This document shows positions 10,509 through 24,644 of a DNA stretch of 64,000 nt, piece by piece. Position 1 is the stretch's first letter, and each line of letters starts with the position of its first letter. Under the pieces are notes generated by a model. That model was given only the letters and a program-made list of their open reading frames with translations. It ran no database searches and was not told the origin of the DNA. The stretch spans positions 124,001 to 188,000 of the forward strand of contig JAPTYO010000024.1 of NCBI GenBank assembly GCA_036873135.1, in the 5' to 3' direction. The translations under genes and the position numbers were made by a program. Origin of the DNA: Clarkia xantiana subsp. parviflora (lineage: Eukaryota > Streptophyta > Magnoliopsida > Myrtales > Onagraceae).

Positions 10509-11096
10509 TGTTGGATTACGGGGACGTAATACTACGGAATGCTAAACATTTACATGCAAGTAATCTAACTACGCAGCGGAATAATGTACACATACCTTTT
10601 AGCTTTCCTGCCCAAGAACGTCGTGGAGGGAGTTCTGATCCTCCGGTCGGAACCACGTACAAGTTCTTCGTAAGAAGAAGTCCTACGCGGTATAAGCTCC
10701 ACAACAAAGCCTCTGATCGATTCTTCAACGGGGACAGAACCTCGGACTAAGATATGCACTGAAAATCACTACTAAGGGGGTGAGAAGGTTTCTCTCAAGT
10801 TCCTCAATGGAGGTACTTTTTATTCTGAATGAATGAATAAACCCCTTAGGTGAGTCCCCTATATATAGGATTGGTGGAGTGGACTAAAGTCCACTCCAAC
10901 CAATGTGGGACAAGTTTCGGCCGAACCATGCTATTAAAGGGGGATGCCCAATTTTGACCCTCTCATGTCAATTAGGGTTAGGGTTTGGCCCAATTACCCT
11001 AATGTAACAATTACCTAATTAACTTAGGTAATTTCCTTAGCATTAACGGGCTACCAATTACGACGCCACGTCACCATATGCTAACAGCTCCCACTC
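10509..11096 (-). repeat. Copia 3' LTR
   Basis: Read on the minus strand it begins TGTTAGCATATGGTG and ends CCGTAATCCAACA. A polypurine tract (GAGTGGGAGC on minus) lies at 11097-11106. The TATA-like segment CTATATATAGG is near 10858-10868 on either strand. Confidence 0.92.
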
Positions 11097-12214
11097 GCCG
11101 GAATGGGAGGGTGCCTGTTAATATATAGTTATCCAATAACATCAACATCTCAGTCTTTGTCTCCGTCTTCGAATAGTTCATACGAGGTTTGCCGCACGAC
11201 CGGTGGATATGACGGGCCTCGTGCTACTCATCTGTTAGGAGTATTGTAGCGCCCGCAGAATGTTGATTCCCTTTCGTAAATCAATCATGTTAAAATAAAA
11301 TATATACCGCACTGTATCCTTGGTCAACTGATAATTCTCCAATTGCCCAGTTTCCCACATAGGAATACTTCTCCAGGGCATCCGTTACAAGTGTTCACAA
11401 CCTTCAACTAATATCCATTTGGCAGCCACCTAGTGAACACAAGAATCGGTGAATTATAGGTGAACTTGATCATCCCCATCGCTTATACCCTTAGTCTAAC
11501 TCAACCGATTTCCAAGACGTGGTCACTTGGCCGTTTTCTTTGGCTCTAGGCTCGTACGCCGGGAAGCGAACATTGAGCTAGACCTTAGGTATAAGTTCTA
11601 AGTCCGTGAGGATACTTTGGATGCCTCTTCATAAGACATCCGGGATCAATCACACGCTCAAGGTGGAGAAGTATGCGCCCTTTGAATCACTAGGATTCTA
11701 GCTAGCACAACCGAGCATGACCCCGTGGTCGAACATGGCACGCGCAGTATGAAGAACACGTCGATAGCACACCTGGACTAGCCAGGATTGAGATATGTCA
11801 ATCATGCTATCGCAGAATCTTTCATCTGGTCCTGAATGTGATTTTAATGATGGACTGGGTCCAACACGACGATTTACAAAACGAAGATTAAGTCATGCAT
11901 TAAGCGTGACAAGGTTATCGTTTCGTTTAACCAGGTTTATCCCCCTGGTTCTTTGCCAATCTTGATGGGTAGAGGTCCCCCTCTCCTCGCAAAATGACCG
12001 TGCATGTGTGACGAGGCATGGTTCACATTCAACATAATTTTGGTGGAAGAGTTTTACCTCTTCCTACGACTTAGTTTATAGACCGTAAAATCCGATGTTA
12101 TATTTCATTATGACGTCGATAGATCATATACTCAGTTTGCAATTCTTTTATTCAATCGAAATAATATTATTTCAAATGTCAAAATGTTATAGCTTATACA
12201 AGTCACTTATTTAA

Positions 12215-13600
12215 GCCCTACGTAATCCAAGCAGTTTTACGTGCTTTTGGAAGATCTCTCTATGTAATGGCTTAGTTAATGGATCTGCAACCATTTTATC
12301 CGTGGAAAAGTATTCTAAAGCGATTATGTTGTCTTCCAGAACAGATTTAGCATAATTGTATTTCACATCAATGTGTTTGGTCCTACTATGGTACTTTGGA
12401 TTCTTAACTGCTGCAATGGCTGCCTGACTGTCGGAGTATACCTTGACGAAATTACTCTCTTTGCCAGTGCCAATTAATGCAGTAAGAAGTCTTTTCAGCT
12501 AGACCGCTTCTTCTGTGTTTTTAGAAAGGGCAACAAATTCTGATTCTATAGTAGAAAGTGCGACACATGATTGCTTCTTGCTCACCCAAGATATGACAGC
12601 ATTAACAAGAAGGAAAACTCCTCATGTGGTGGACTTACGATCATCTGGGTCGCCACCGTGGTCGGCGTCACCATAACCGGTCAATTCTATTTGCTTGCCC
12701 TTATAGCACAGAACATAGTCGGCAGTACCTTTCAAATACCGAAAAATTCATTTTACGACATTTAGATGTTGATAACTAGAATCTTATTGGAATCTTGCTA
12801 CTAGGCCCACAGCGTAACAGATATCTGGCCGAGTACATAGCATGGCGTACATGAGGCTCCCTACCATGCTTAGGTACTCTGCCCCTTTCATCTGTTAACG
12901 CTGCTGCTGGTTTTTCGGTTTATCACGCTTTGACAGCGCGCAATCGAACACAACCGGCGTATCCACGGGTTTAGCATCGAGAATTCTGAATCTTTTCAAC
13001 AGTTTGTTGATATAAGATTCTTGAGACAGACAAAATGTCCGGGCGGCACGATCTCGGGCAATCTTAATGCCTAAGATGTACGTGGCCTATTCCATGTCTT
13101 TCATCTCAAATGCTAACGCTAACCAGGACTTTGATTTGTTCATGAAACTCACGTCGTTTGCAGCAATGAGTATGTTATCTACGTATAGTGTTATGATGAT
13201 ATACTTAGACCCAGAGGTCTTAGTGTATACGCAAGGATCCTCGTGAAGATTCACAAATCCGTCTCCGACGATTTCCTCGTGGAATCTGCGATACCATTGC
13301 CAAGACGACTTTTTAAGACCGTAAATAGACATTTGGAGTTTGCAAACTTTACGTTCTTTGCTAGGAATAATAAAACCCTCTAACTGCTCAATAGAGATCT
13401 TTTTCTCAAGGTTTATGTGAAGAGGTGTGGTCTTAATATCCTTTTGGTGCAGCTCTAGATCGAGACATGCAACGAGGGCAAGGATGGCCCTTACTGTGGT
13501 GTAACGCACAGTTGGTGAGTATGTTTCATCAAAGTCCATTCCGTGAATTTGGGTATATCCATTCACAATCACTTTGAACCACTCATATTTCTATCAGTAG
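12215..13600 (-). pseudogene. Copia reverse transcriptase and RNase H (broken)
   Basis: 13572-13087 is open and reads a Copia-type RT (GMDFDETYSPTVRYTTVRAI, QKDIKTTPLH, VCKLQMSIYGLKKSSWQWY). The catalytic YVDD box reads YVDN, at about 13180-13170. Downstream, in more than one frame and with stops, are RNase H landmarks: RPDICYAVG, GDADHGGDPDDRKSTTG, SWVSKKQSCVALST, VYSDSQAAIAAVKNPKYHSR, TKHIDVKYN. The end is LRRA plus stop near 12215. It is a clear Copia pol relic. Confidence 0.88.
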
Positions 13601-16600
13601 TGAATTCTAAAATTTCACTTTCTAGTTCTGCGGTTAGCAGATCAATCAACTAAGGACCATAACTGAATTTGTTCTTATTTAGGCATATTTCATCCTCCAT
13701 TGTTTTCCTCCATTCCCTTGTTTTGAGGTCCTTCCCTTGCTTTGCTGAATCGTCACTGATTCGAGAACGAATGTTTAAGATGTTTAACACATCTTATTCG
13801 ACGGGACACTTCTCGAGAGAAGTCCGTTGCCTTTGACTATGTCTAGGCTCGTTAATCCCATCTATAGTCTGATTGTAACACCCATTCAGAATAATGCTTC
13901 TTATCGGAGCATCACTCCCACTGGGAAGAATGGCAGTGCTTGAACTCTGATTAACAACTTTTCAGGATGACTTTTTGGTCTCGGAATTTTACCTCCGAAC
14001 ATTATTCCTTGATTAGTAGTATCAGGAACTAAGTTGGTTGTTTTTCCCTCCCACTAGGAATAATGGGCAGTTGTATTAATTCAGTGTTCTTGATTTTCAT
14101 GTTCCGACTTGATTCGCATTTGTATTTAGTGATGATTATATGTGAGGGGGAGTAAGCCCTCTCACTGGATTTATTATGAAGACTTTTGTATCATCATATA
14201 CCATATCCATCACTTATGCTTTATCAATTCTCTCATTCAAAGTAAGTGGGACCTGATAATCTCCGTTAACCATTCATTGATTCGATCAGTACTATGTCTG
14301 TTCGTTTTGCAAAACATAGGAAATTTATCCTCAAATCTTTATAATATGTCATGTTCGACCACAATACCATTAATCTTAGATAATTTTAAACTTGTATTCG
14401 TTTAAGAGTAGACCGTACTCTTAATAAATACTTGTTTAATGTGCAATGTAATGCTGCTAATTATAAGGTTTTACCTGTATCATCCTTTTAGCTATGGTGA
14501 TGTGTCAACCGATTTTATTGGAACATAGAGTTACATTAATGTGAATCAACTTAATTTCATCTGAAGGAGTAATTAATGTTGAACTTCATCATTATGTAAC
14601 TTCGAACTATGTTTCTTGAAGTATTTGATAAAATGATTGCTTTAGCCAAATCTATCGTTCAAGGCTTATAGTGGGAGAGTCGTTTTACTGACTTCTTTCT
14701 TTCGTTTGTTGAACTCACCTAGAGACTTATGCACCTCAAGGGCTATGCATTTAAGCGTTCGCTTTAATGCCATAGTTGATGTTCTTACTAGATTGTAGTA
14801 GCTTTGAATCATACTTATAATCTTAGCAGTTATCAATGAGTTATATTCAAAGGATTACAAACGAAAATTTAGCATTCATTAAAATAGTTCAACATTTAAA
14901 TTCGGACTTTAAAACGATGTGTCCCGTCTCTCGAGGTGACTTGCGCCACGCGCACACCAAGTTTAAACCATGGTTACGAAATCGTTTTAGTCTACGAATT
15001 TTAAAATCGGTTTTTATCATGCATATTATTTCGGGATTTTTACCATTTTAATGGAGTACTTAAATAAGGATGTAATTTTCTGGTCGGTCTCTTTTGGAAC
15101 TATGCAATCCATGGATGATTGATTAAGTGAGTGAATGTTCTTTTGTTCAACCGTTTTGTTGGAAGAATCTCAAATTAGTTGTTCGTTTCGGATCGGGCCC
15201 ATTTAACCGGGCCGATTAATTTTGATAAGTAGAACATATCATGGAGTGAATGGTTACTACTTTATTCAATAATTCCGAATCACAATTAACTAATGTCAAA
15301 CATTTATTGATAGTAAGAGAATTTATAGACATTGGTACGGTAATGAGATACAGAATAAAGCTCTTAGACGTAAAGGAAAATAAAGTTGAAAAGGAAAAAT
15401 CCAGTCATCTTCACCAAGCACCCCTGAAAGGAATTCACAAGTGAATCATATCAGTAGACTTAGTGATATAAAACGTTTAACGGTTTCATATATGTGGCAA
15501 ACGAGGCATACCTTTTACGGTACGAAATCAGTAGCATTTGTCATACTACGGATCTCGTTTGAGGACCAAGTTGATCATGTTTCCTCTGCTATTTCCTTTG
15601 TCCTCTTGCGATAGTGCACCGGGGAATATGTCAGACTCTTTTGGTTGCTTTCCGTGAATAAGTACATAGAGTACTTAAATGCCGTTATTAAGTATTCTAG
15701 TCCAAAATCATCAGCAAACCATGACATAGGATATCCCTGTGCGATATTGATTATCTTTCTCCAATTGGACCTTTCGATCCTCTGGTGTCGTTTAAAAGTA
15801 AGTCATCATACTCTATTATTACTTGTCTTGCTTCGGCTACCTTTCCACTTCCGAAACAGAGTTTAAGGGCAGCCCAAAGCTGAGCAGCTGAATAATTGAG
15901 TGTGAAGTCCTCCGCAACCTTTTATCCAAGGCTGCCAATATCATCTCGCATGTTTTCTTATCTCCCAAACCTATATTCCCTATTCTGGGAAATAAGTTGT
16001 TGTCCGGCGGTACCAACATCTTGTTTCTTATAGGCATGATACACATATGTGTGTCACATGTTATATGACGTTCTCTCACCATCTCACTCCATGCCTCGTA
16101 ATCCATACTATCCAGATTGCACGGTTTATAAAAGTGTACCGACCCAGCCATCAAAACTAACACATATGTTTCATGCAAGTTAGAAGAAAACAACATTTTG
16201 ACAGAATTGCAAACATCGGATTATCTATTAGGATGGAATATGACAAATAGTGATCCATCAGTCACTAAACCAAACCGACCATCAGTAAACTGAGGGAAGG
16301 GGGTGTCGTGAAAGAATTCAAACTATCGTCGTGTTCAATTCGATAGGTCAGTCTTTTGAAAACGGTTATTATTTTGCAAATTACCGGAACGGGAATTTTC
16401 AAACAAGCATACCTGATCTTGGCTTTCCCAAGGCCCTTATAATTTTAAAAGGAATTATCCGATAATTTACGCATGCATAATGTCATATTATGCTATAAAA
16501 AAATCGAACAAACTAAACATGCTTACGCGTCATGCGTTTAATATTCCTAGCATATATAATTCTTCGTAAAGTAAATTATCACATGCTTACTATTCTTGAA

Positions 16601-18208
16601 TATCCTTGTATACGTGTCAAAACATGCAACATCCGCACAAATCATGCATAATTGGCGACTGGAATTTTTTTGTTTTAAAAATGTTTGAAAATATTAGGGG
16701 CTGTTTTGCAATTCATGCTTACAATCAATTATGCGACATTTCTAGGCATGGATTCTGGGCACTTTCAATCAGCATAGCATGTCTATCTTATTGCGCAATA
16801 TATTTAAATCCCAGAGCTCAATGCTCGCAATTAACATCCAGCTAGCTTGACTGAGTCAAGACGAAAGATCTAATATATATGTAGCAGAAAGTAAGCAATT
16901 GCAAATCAGCCCACTAATTTAATCCAGTCCCAAAAACATGCATATCCGAGATCCATCCCCATAATCGAAACTAGGTATTAGGGTTTTAACCGAAAAACGT
17001 GTTAAAACATAAACCCTAAGATCACTGTTTAGGTTAAGTTTAAAGTTCGAAAACATTTTGGATTTTAAAATTTGACATCCTATTTTATTGAACATTTTAA
17101 AATTTCCGAGAAATTTAAAAAATCTGGTCCAGTCCAATTTAAAATCCGGTTCAAGTCGGTCCGATTTTAAAAATCCAGTTTGGTCTGAAACGGTTCAATA
17201 AAATAAGATTGTGGTTCGGTTTATCACTCAAAACCGGTTAGGTTAGGTTCAATTTAGTTACTACGGTCCGACCCGACCCGACTAGGTCGACCCGATTAAG
17301 AAAACCCGGATTGGTTTTATCCGTTCCGGTTTAGCAATTGGACCGGCCCATAAACCCTAGGGTTCGGCCAAAATATGTCTTATGGGCTAAGTAGGGTTTT
17401 AAAGTCCACTAAAAACTTAACTTAGCCAACAAGAAATATTAATTATTTAAAATAATTTACAATATTCTTAATATATATATATAATTCGGCACACACATAT
17501 ATATATATAAATATTGTCAAGATTCTATCTTTAGGATGTAAATCAATCAACAATATATGTATATATATAAAATATTCAGCTCCTATATATGCATATATAT
17601 TATTGTCAAATATATCTTAGGGAATAAAATATGTAGACAATATATTTTCTTAATCTTTTATAGCAATTAAATCTATCAATATATATTAACCATATCTTTA
17701 ACTATATATATTGATAGTTAATATCTTTTACAATATTATATTATGAACTATCCATATTTTCCAACTTATAGGTATATAATTACCTATTAATAAAATTTAA
17801 AAATGGCAACCTATATCCTTTAAATATTCGGCTGAACTAGGTAACTTGGTGTCCAAGAAGATTTAAAAATTCTACCTAAAATACCCATAGGGTTTTCGGC
17901 ACAAACATACAAAGTTGAAAAAGTTGTCAAATTTTAAGATCAAACCCTAACTTGATCATGAATCCAAAAGGTGTTCTTGATAAAACTCATGGTGTTCTTG
18001 AACATCATGAACTTCAAACTTAGATTTGAACATAAAATTCGGTTTTGATCTATAAAAATATATAAATTTCGAAAATTTTAAGTTTTTAAAGATCAAACAC
18101 ATAAAATTTACTTAAAAATTTCGGATTACTCATGGTGTTCATGAACATGAAAATTTCGGATTTTTCAAAACTCAAGAATATCAATTTATCAAAAATTTAA
18201 GAAATCCT
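13601..18208 (-). other. Copia internal region upstream of RT, decayed
   Basis: Expected to hold leader, gag, protease and integrase, but no family motif is intact. One open stretch on the minus strand, 16196-15837, has a DYEAWSEMVRERH segment that could be gag. This is uncertain. 17400-18200 is very AT-rich, as expected of the untranslated leader next to the primer site. Confidence 0.4.
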
Positions 18209-18227
18209 AACCTCCCTCTGATACCAC
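18209..18227 (-). other. Copia primer binding site (initiator tRNA-Met type)
   Basis: On the minus strand TGGTATCAGAG (18226-18216) starts one base after the 5' LTR end. This is the standard complement of the 3' end of plant initiator tRNA-Met. Confidence 0.92.
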
Positions 18228-18802
18228 TGTTGGATTACGGGGACGTAATACTATGGAATGCTAAACGTGTACATGCAAGTAATCTAACTACGCAGCGGAA
18301 TAATGTACACATACCTTTTAGCTTTCCTGCCCAGAACGTCGTGGAGGGATTTCTGATCCTCCGGTCGGAACCACGTACAAGTTCTTCGTAAGAAGAAGTC
18401 CTACGCGGTGTAAGCTACACAAAAAAGCCTCTGATCGATTCTTCAACGGGGACAGAACCTCGGACTAAAATGTGCACCAAAATCACTACTAAGGGGGTGA
18501 GAGGGTTTCTCTCAAGTTCCTCAATGGAGGTACTTCTTATTCTGAATGAATGATTAAACCCCTTAGGTGAGTCCCCTATATATAGGATTGGTGGAGTGGA
18601 CAAAAGTCCTCTCCAACCAACGTGGGACAAGTTTCGGCAGAACCATGCTATTAAAGGGGAAGCCCAATTTTGGGCCTCCCATGTCAATAAGTGTTAGGGT
18701 TTGGCCCAATTACCCTAATGTGACAATTACCTAATTAACTTAGGTAATTTCCTTAGCATTAACGGGCTACCAATTACGGCACCACGTCACCATATGCTAA
18801 CA
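18228..18802 (-). repeat. Copia 5' LTR
   Basis: Same ends as the partner LTR (TGTTAGC ... CCAACA on minus). By eye it is mostly identical to 10509-11096, with differences such as CCCAGAACG versus CCCAAGAACG and a changed GTTAGGG stretch. Confidence 0.92.
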
Positions 18803-18807
18803 CTGTC

Positions 18808-19291
18808 TTCTACGTCAACATGAGATTGTTTTAGAAATCCACCTTCATTATACAGTTCAATTTCGAAAATGTCATCATCCCCTAGTTTGAAATGAATCAT
18901 ATCTCCAAGGGCCAGGTAGACATCGTGTGCGAACTGACTCCAACTCACGGTAATGTTGTAGTAGTGAGGGAACTCGCTGTCGGAATGTCGTCTTTTTTTT
19001 TTTTTTTTTTGCAATTTCACTCCCCACATATAACCTGCCTTATAACTTTTCACCCCATTCATCAACCGCACTTTGTACCGACGTTGTCTAACCATCTATT
19101 AAATTTCTCGTAGAAGTATCTACAGTTAAATGTGTCGACATATGTTCATGGTTTTTAATCCCCAATCTGAGATGAGTACTGTACATAGCTCTACGACTAA
19201 ACCAAAAGTAGAATAAGAAGTAATTTCTTACGAATTCATTATTGTAGTTTTCTTTAAGCCGCACGAAGAACGGGGGGAATGATCCGTCCAC
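18808..19291 (-). pseudogene. B3-domain (REM-type) gene, proximal half: first B3 domain
   Basis: On the minus strand, 19291-19090 reads SFPPFFVRLKENYNNEFVRN. A second frame, 19095-18808, reads YKVRLMNGVKSYKAGYMWGV, then SWSQFAHDVYLALGDMIHFK and IFEIELYNEGG. The sequence F-F-V, the V.L..G..Y.AGY strand and 'W..F......L..GD...F' are the B3 DNA-binding fold. A poly-K run (poly-T 18992-19010 on +) interrupts it, and there is a frame change near 19090. The Copia element sits immediately after codon DS at the CTGTC target, and the frame resumes at 10508. Confidence 0.6.
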
Positions 19292-20039
19292 CTTCCTTTC
19301 AATCTATCTTTTACGGGGACGAGTCCCTGTTTCTATCCCCGGGTCCTTTCCATGGGCATGGCGCCTTCTGGTGGAAGACATTGCCCAAGGGATCGATGGA
19401 GGACCTTAATGGAAAAGCTTGCTAGATGTTATTTTCGGTATCTACCTAAGGGAGCGACTGATAAACGCTTTAGGTCTACCAATAAATATTTCGTGCTCCT
19501 CCGGTTGTTTTACTTGTTTTGTGCTTCGACCAACGCAATTCGTGTGTTAGCATATCCACTTAATGTGTCAACATGCTTAGGGGGTCTGAAGCGAACGCAC
19601 TGTTTGCGGCCCGAAAACAGTCGGCCTCTTAAGTTGCCCGTCAGCAAAGGGTTTCATCACGCCTATGTCAGAATCTAGTCGGATATCGGTAAATGAATCA
19701 CCGACCGTGCATGGGGCGTCAGTTACCGGTGGGTATTTTTCATTTTGTACCCACCGCTTTCTTACCGATCGATTCGGTCGGAGATCTCGGTCAAAAAAAG
19801 GTTAGGAACGGTTTTTTTTTGTCAAATCGGACGTAATCCGGTGGGAAAATGTTAGTACATTCGCGACCGACGGGTCGATCAGCAAATCTTCGGTAGGTAA
19901 ACATCTATTTTCTTGAAGTATCATGGGTGATGCAGCGTCTCTTCTTTGCCTATATGGGTTGTTAGTGTTGACAAGAAATTATAAAAAAGTGTTTATGAAA
20001 AGTATTGTTCCCCGTATGTTCTGATCTTGTGTTAAATAT
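19292..20039. other. No gene recognised
   Basis: May contain the start or upstream part of the B3 gene (minus). 19690-19900 has recurrent CCGAC/CGGTCGG and ACCGGTGGG words that look like transposon subterminal repeats, but no termini were found. Confidence 0.35.
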
Positions 20040-20475
20040 CACTACAAGAAAACTAACTTCTAGTGACGGTATAAATGATTTATTGCGACGCAAAAATGTG
20101 TTGTCATGAAAATAGTGACGCTTTTGTCGACACAATTATATATGTCATTTCTGATCACCGTCGCGAAAAAAAACTAGAACGCTTGCAACAAGCATTGCAA
20201 AACTCTTAAGAGATGCGACGTTTTTTGCATGCGTCGCCAGTGCATGCAAGTGGCAACACAACTAAATGTCGTTACAATATTTTTTTGTTGAAAATTGTGT
20301 TACCTAAATCAAAACATAACAACGCTTTGAAAAGCGTCGAAATAATACATGAAGAAACGACGTTACTACGTAGGATCGCTAAGTTTGAATAAATTTGATT
20401 ATTTTAATGGTGTTTGCGATGCTTGAGAAAGTATCGGCAAAAAAATGTCATCCAAAGTTCTTTTTTCCATTAGTG
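20040..20475. mobile_element. Small non-autonomous CACTA-like element
   Basis: The left end CACTACAAGAAAA is the typical plant CACTA terminus. The right end, read in reverse, is CACTAATGGAAAAAAG, an imperfect partner. The inside has many GCGACG/CGTCGC words like CACTA subterminal repeats. The flanks are TAT and AAT, only two of three bases equal, so the target duplication is not perfect. No coding sequence. Confidence 0.6.
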
Positions 20476-20957
20476 AATAGGCGTACCATTCACATCGTTT
20501 TTTGTATGAACCCCATCACATATGAAAATACTTAATTCAAGTGTATAGTCATCAATCAAACCTTAGAATATAAATAAATAATGAAGAGTCTATACCTTGT
20601 TTCTCTTTTACGTGGATTTAAGTTCTTACTTCTTATTCATTCCCAAGCCAACTAGGCATACAACCTTCTTATTTATCAGAACAATAATATATAATATCAT
20701 ACAAGGAGAAAAAGCAAAAGAAACAAACTTTTTTTTTGGCCAAAAAAGAAACAAACTTAAGAAGGCACAAATTTGCCGCCCATTGAATAATAAGAAATTA
20801 AGAACATCAATAGGAATTGGTAAAACAAAAAACGTTTGAAGAGCAAAAAAAGACGTTATCTTATCCTCTTTCATTTCCATATGTATCAAATAATAAAACT
20901 CAGAGCACAATGCTTCTTTCTGCTCCGGTTTCCATCATACTCGTGTGCATGCCTCGC
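20476..20957. other. Actin 3' flank
   Basis: Lies downstream of the actin stop codon on the minus strand and should include its 3' UTR and polyadenylation region. AT-rich, with A- and T-runs. No other gene seen. Confidence 0.5.
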
Positions 20958-22361
<1,404 letters not shown>

Positions 22362-22369
22362 CTTTTATC

Positions 22370-23161
22370 TCTTCATGCAGAAACACAAACCGAGTGTTGA
22401 ATATTCAAAAGGATCTGATGGATCCAAATTGCAAAAAAATAGTATCTGAAGGATCCAAAAGGACATCGCAATTTGTAAACACGAAGATGGAACAGACTCC
22501 TTAATCATTTAAGTTCGAACAATCCATCCCGCAATCTCCCATCTTGATTAAAAGTTAAAAAGACTGCATGACTTATGCACAAGTAATGCAGATCAAATGA
22601 AAGAGCAACAAGATTTAGGGAAACAAACAGTATATATATGCAATACATAGGAAGATCAAAGATAATCAAGAAAAGTAATCAATCTTTAATCCTTTGAAGG
22701 TTTAGAGATGTTGAAACCTCAATCAACTGAGATGCAATTGAAACCCAATTGCAGACGATGTATATAAGATACCAAAATAAGGCAATTCTTGAACCAAAAT
22801 TGACGAAGTAACAAAAGTATGTATTATATAAAGAGCAGACATCAACCCAGAGTCATGTTCCGAATCTCTTGGAACCTTCATCAACTCAATCATCAATTCA
22901 AATAAATGAAGATCAGATTTCATCTGACAATTAAATCGAAAAGGGAAAACTTGCACGCAGAAAGTCGAGATTTTGTAATCAGAGATCAAATTCAAACCAT
23001 TATCAAATCTAGTGCAAAGTTGAACAGGATGTACAAGGACACCGTCCAAAAAAACATTAAATTTATTTAAATAGTTAATCAAATTGAATCTGACATGCAA
23101 ATTATGATCCAAGCACATTCGAATATGCGATCGGCAGGTGAAAAGAAATTATCTATGCATA
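22370..23161 (-). other. Actin 5'-UTR leader intron
   Basis: A strong donor, CCAG then GTATGCATAG on the minus strand, begins at 23161. The acceptor is an AG shortly before the ATG, near 22370. Plant actin genes commonly have a leader intron just upstream of the start codon. The interior is AT-rich with T-runs and has no coding sequence. The exact acceptor is uncertain. Confidence 0.65.
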
Positions 23162-23285
23162 CCTGGATAAATGATTCAAAGTTTCTTCAGTATCTCTACA
23201 CGAACAACGGAATCAATGGACAATGCTTACTCGCGCTGTTAGTTTAAAAAAGGAAATTGGCCTCTAAATGGAAACACAAAAGGAA

Positions 23286-23294
23286 CTTTAAATA
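23286..23294 (-). promoter_or_regulatory. Actin TATA box
   Basis: TATTTAAAG on the minus strand, about 125 bp upstream of the leader-intron donor. Transcription would start about 30 bp downstream, giving a non-coding first exon of roughly 90-100 bp. Confidence 0.55.
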
Positions 23295-23707
23295 CGACGT
23301 CTCTATCTAAATCTTGGCCATCCGTTTACTGTCTTCCTGGTCTCCCGTTACGCGTCACCTTCTTCGATAAAATAGCTACCACCCTCATTTACCCTCCACA
23401 ATTTCTCTATAGGTTGGGTTTACTTTCAACGGAAATACTAGTTATTTATGTACACTTTTTTTTTTTTTGCCAATATTATTTGAAGAAAACTTTACCTCAT
23501 CCCCGTAGGGTTAGATCAAGTTCAAAAATACAGCAGGTTAAGTTATTTGAGGATCAAATCGATCATCATTATTTAGTGGCAAAATCCATCTCTAACCGGG
23601 CTCATTGTTTTGCCAGTTCGCTAATATGTTCACCGGCTTAGCCACATGTACTTTAAGTGTTGTCACTCTCAAATTAAAAGTGAGTTAACTGTTATTTAAC
23701 GGATTCA

Positions 23708-23903
23708 CTGTCCCACTCTTTATGTCTCAGATCGTGTTTCACCGTTAAAATTTTGACATGTATTCTTAGATTTAATATTTTATTTTTGGGGTTCACCAAT
23801 CACAATAGAGTTTTAGAAAAAAAAATCACAAAATTAATTACTCTCGTAACACGTGTCACATCTTAACGATGAGGCACGATCCGAGACATGAAGAGTGGGA
23901 CAG
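23708..23903. mobile_element. MITE with long terminal inverted repeats
   Basis: The left arm, CTGTCCCACTCTTTATGTCT and onward for ~55 bp, is matched in reverse at the right end (AGAGTGGGACAG). Weaker pairing may extend out to about 23680 and 23940 (GAGTTAA). No coding sequence. The superfamily is not determined. Confidence 0.65.
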
Positions 23904-23909
23904 GAGATC

Positions 23910-24009
23910 TATATACCTATTTAACTCCTCGATTAAATATAGAATGGGCACAACATTTTTATTTTGGCCAAAAAAAAATATTCAGCATTATATATGAATA
24001 TTATATAAA
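23910..24009. other. Short AT-rich gap
   Basis: Nothing recognised between the MITE and the Helitron-like end. Confidence 0.3.
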
Positions 24010-24037
24010 CTAGGTAGCCGATCTGCGCGTTGCGCAG
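24010..24037 (-). mobile_element. Possible Helitron 3' terminus
   Basis: On the minus strand a perfect hairpin, CTGCGCAACGCGCAG (24037-24023), is followed 9 bases later by CTAG and then T. This is the layout of plant Helitron 3' ends (short GC hairpin, then CTRR, then host T). The body would extend to the right. I could not find its 5' TC end. Confidence 0.45.
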
Positions 24038-24640
24038 TAAGTAATTTATTCATATAATTGTTAGGATATTATGAAAAATCATATTTGACATTAATAATTT
24101 ATTTGATTGGTTTTTGTTATTAGAAATAATGTATTCAATGAAAATAAAAAAACTACTACACATTTAAGGCGTATATATATAAAAACCTATATCATTCTAT
24201 CTTAAACTTGTGTTAACAAAGTTCTGTTTTTTAGTTAATAGTTAACGCATACTAAATTACGATTTTTTATATATATTCATTAAAAACCATAAAATAGTAA
24301 AATAAATAAATATTTACTAAATATAAACATTAATTATGTATTCTTATAATAGTCTTATATCTCACGGATTTTTTTATATATCGTTTACATATATTTGATA
24401 GTAGTTTGTACATTAATTTGTAATTAAAAGTTTAATTAGTATTTCACAAGTAATCATTTTAAATATAATTTATTAGTTTTTTTTTCCAAAATAATTGTTT
24501 ATTTAAGTGAAAATATATGTTGAGAGAATGTGGTTATGGTGGTTGAAAAAAAAAACGTTTTATGAGAACTAAGAAGATACTTTAGTGCAATTCTAGAGCT
24601 TCTCTTGTTCTTGATATCTACTTAGGTATGTAATTTATTG
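24038..24640. other. AT-rich non-coding sequence
   Basis: No gene. It could be the body of the candidate Helitron. Confidence 0.35.
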
Positions 24641-24644
24641 ATTT

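Larger units (their letters stand above)
10509..18802 (-). mobile_element. Complete Ty1/Copia LTR retrotransposon (degenerate)
   Basis: Two LTRs (10509-11096 and 18228-18802) in the same orientation enclose 7.1 kb. The element is flanked by a perfect 5-bp duplication, CTGTC, at 10504-10508 and 18803-18807. On the minus strand the order is LTR, a primer site matching initiator tRNA-Met, an AT-rich leader, decayed gag/integrase, reverse transcriptase, RNase H, polypurine tract, LTR. This is the Copia order for what can be read. Pol has many stops and a changed catalytic residue. The two LTRs differ by scattered substitutions and a few indels, so the insertion is not very recent. Confidence 0.93.

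Noticed and set aside
19690..19900. A second DNA transposon from the repeated CCGAC/CGGTCGG words
   Set aside because: No matching termini or target duplication could be found.
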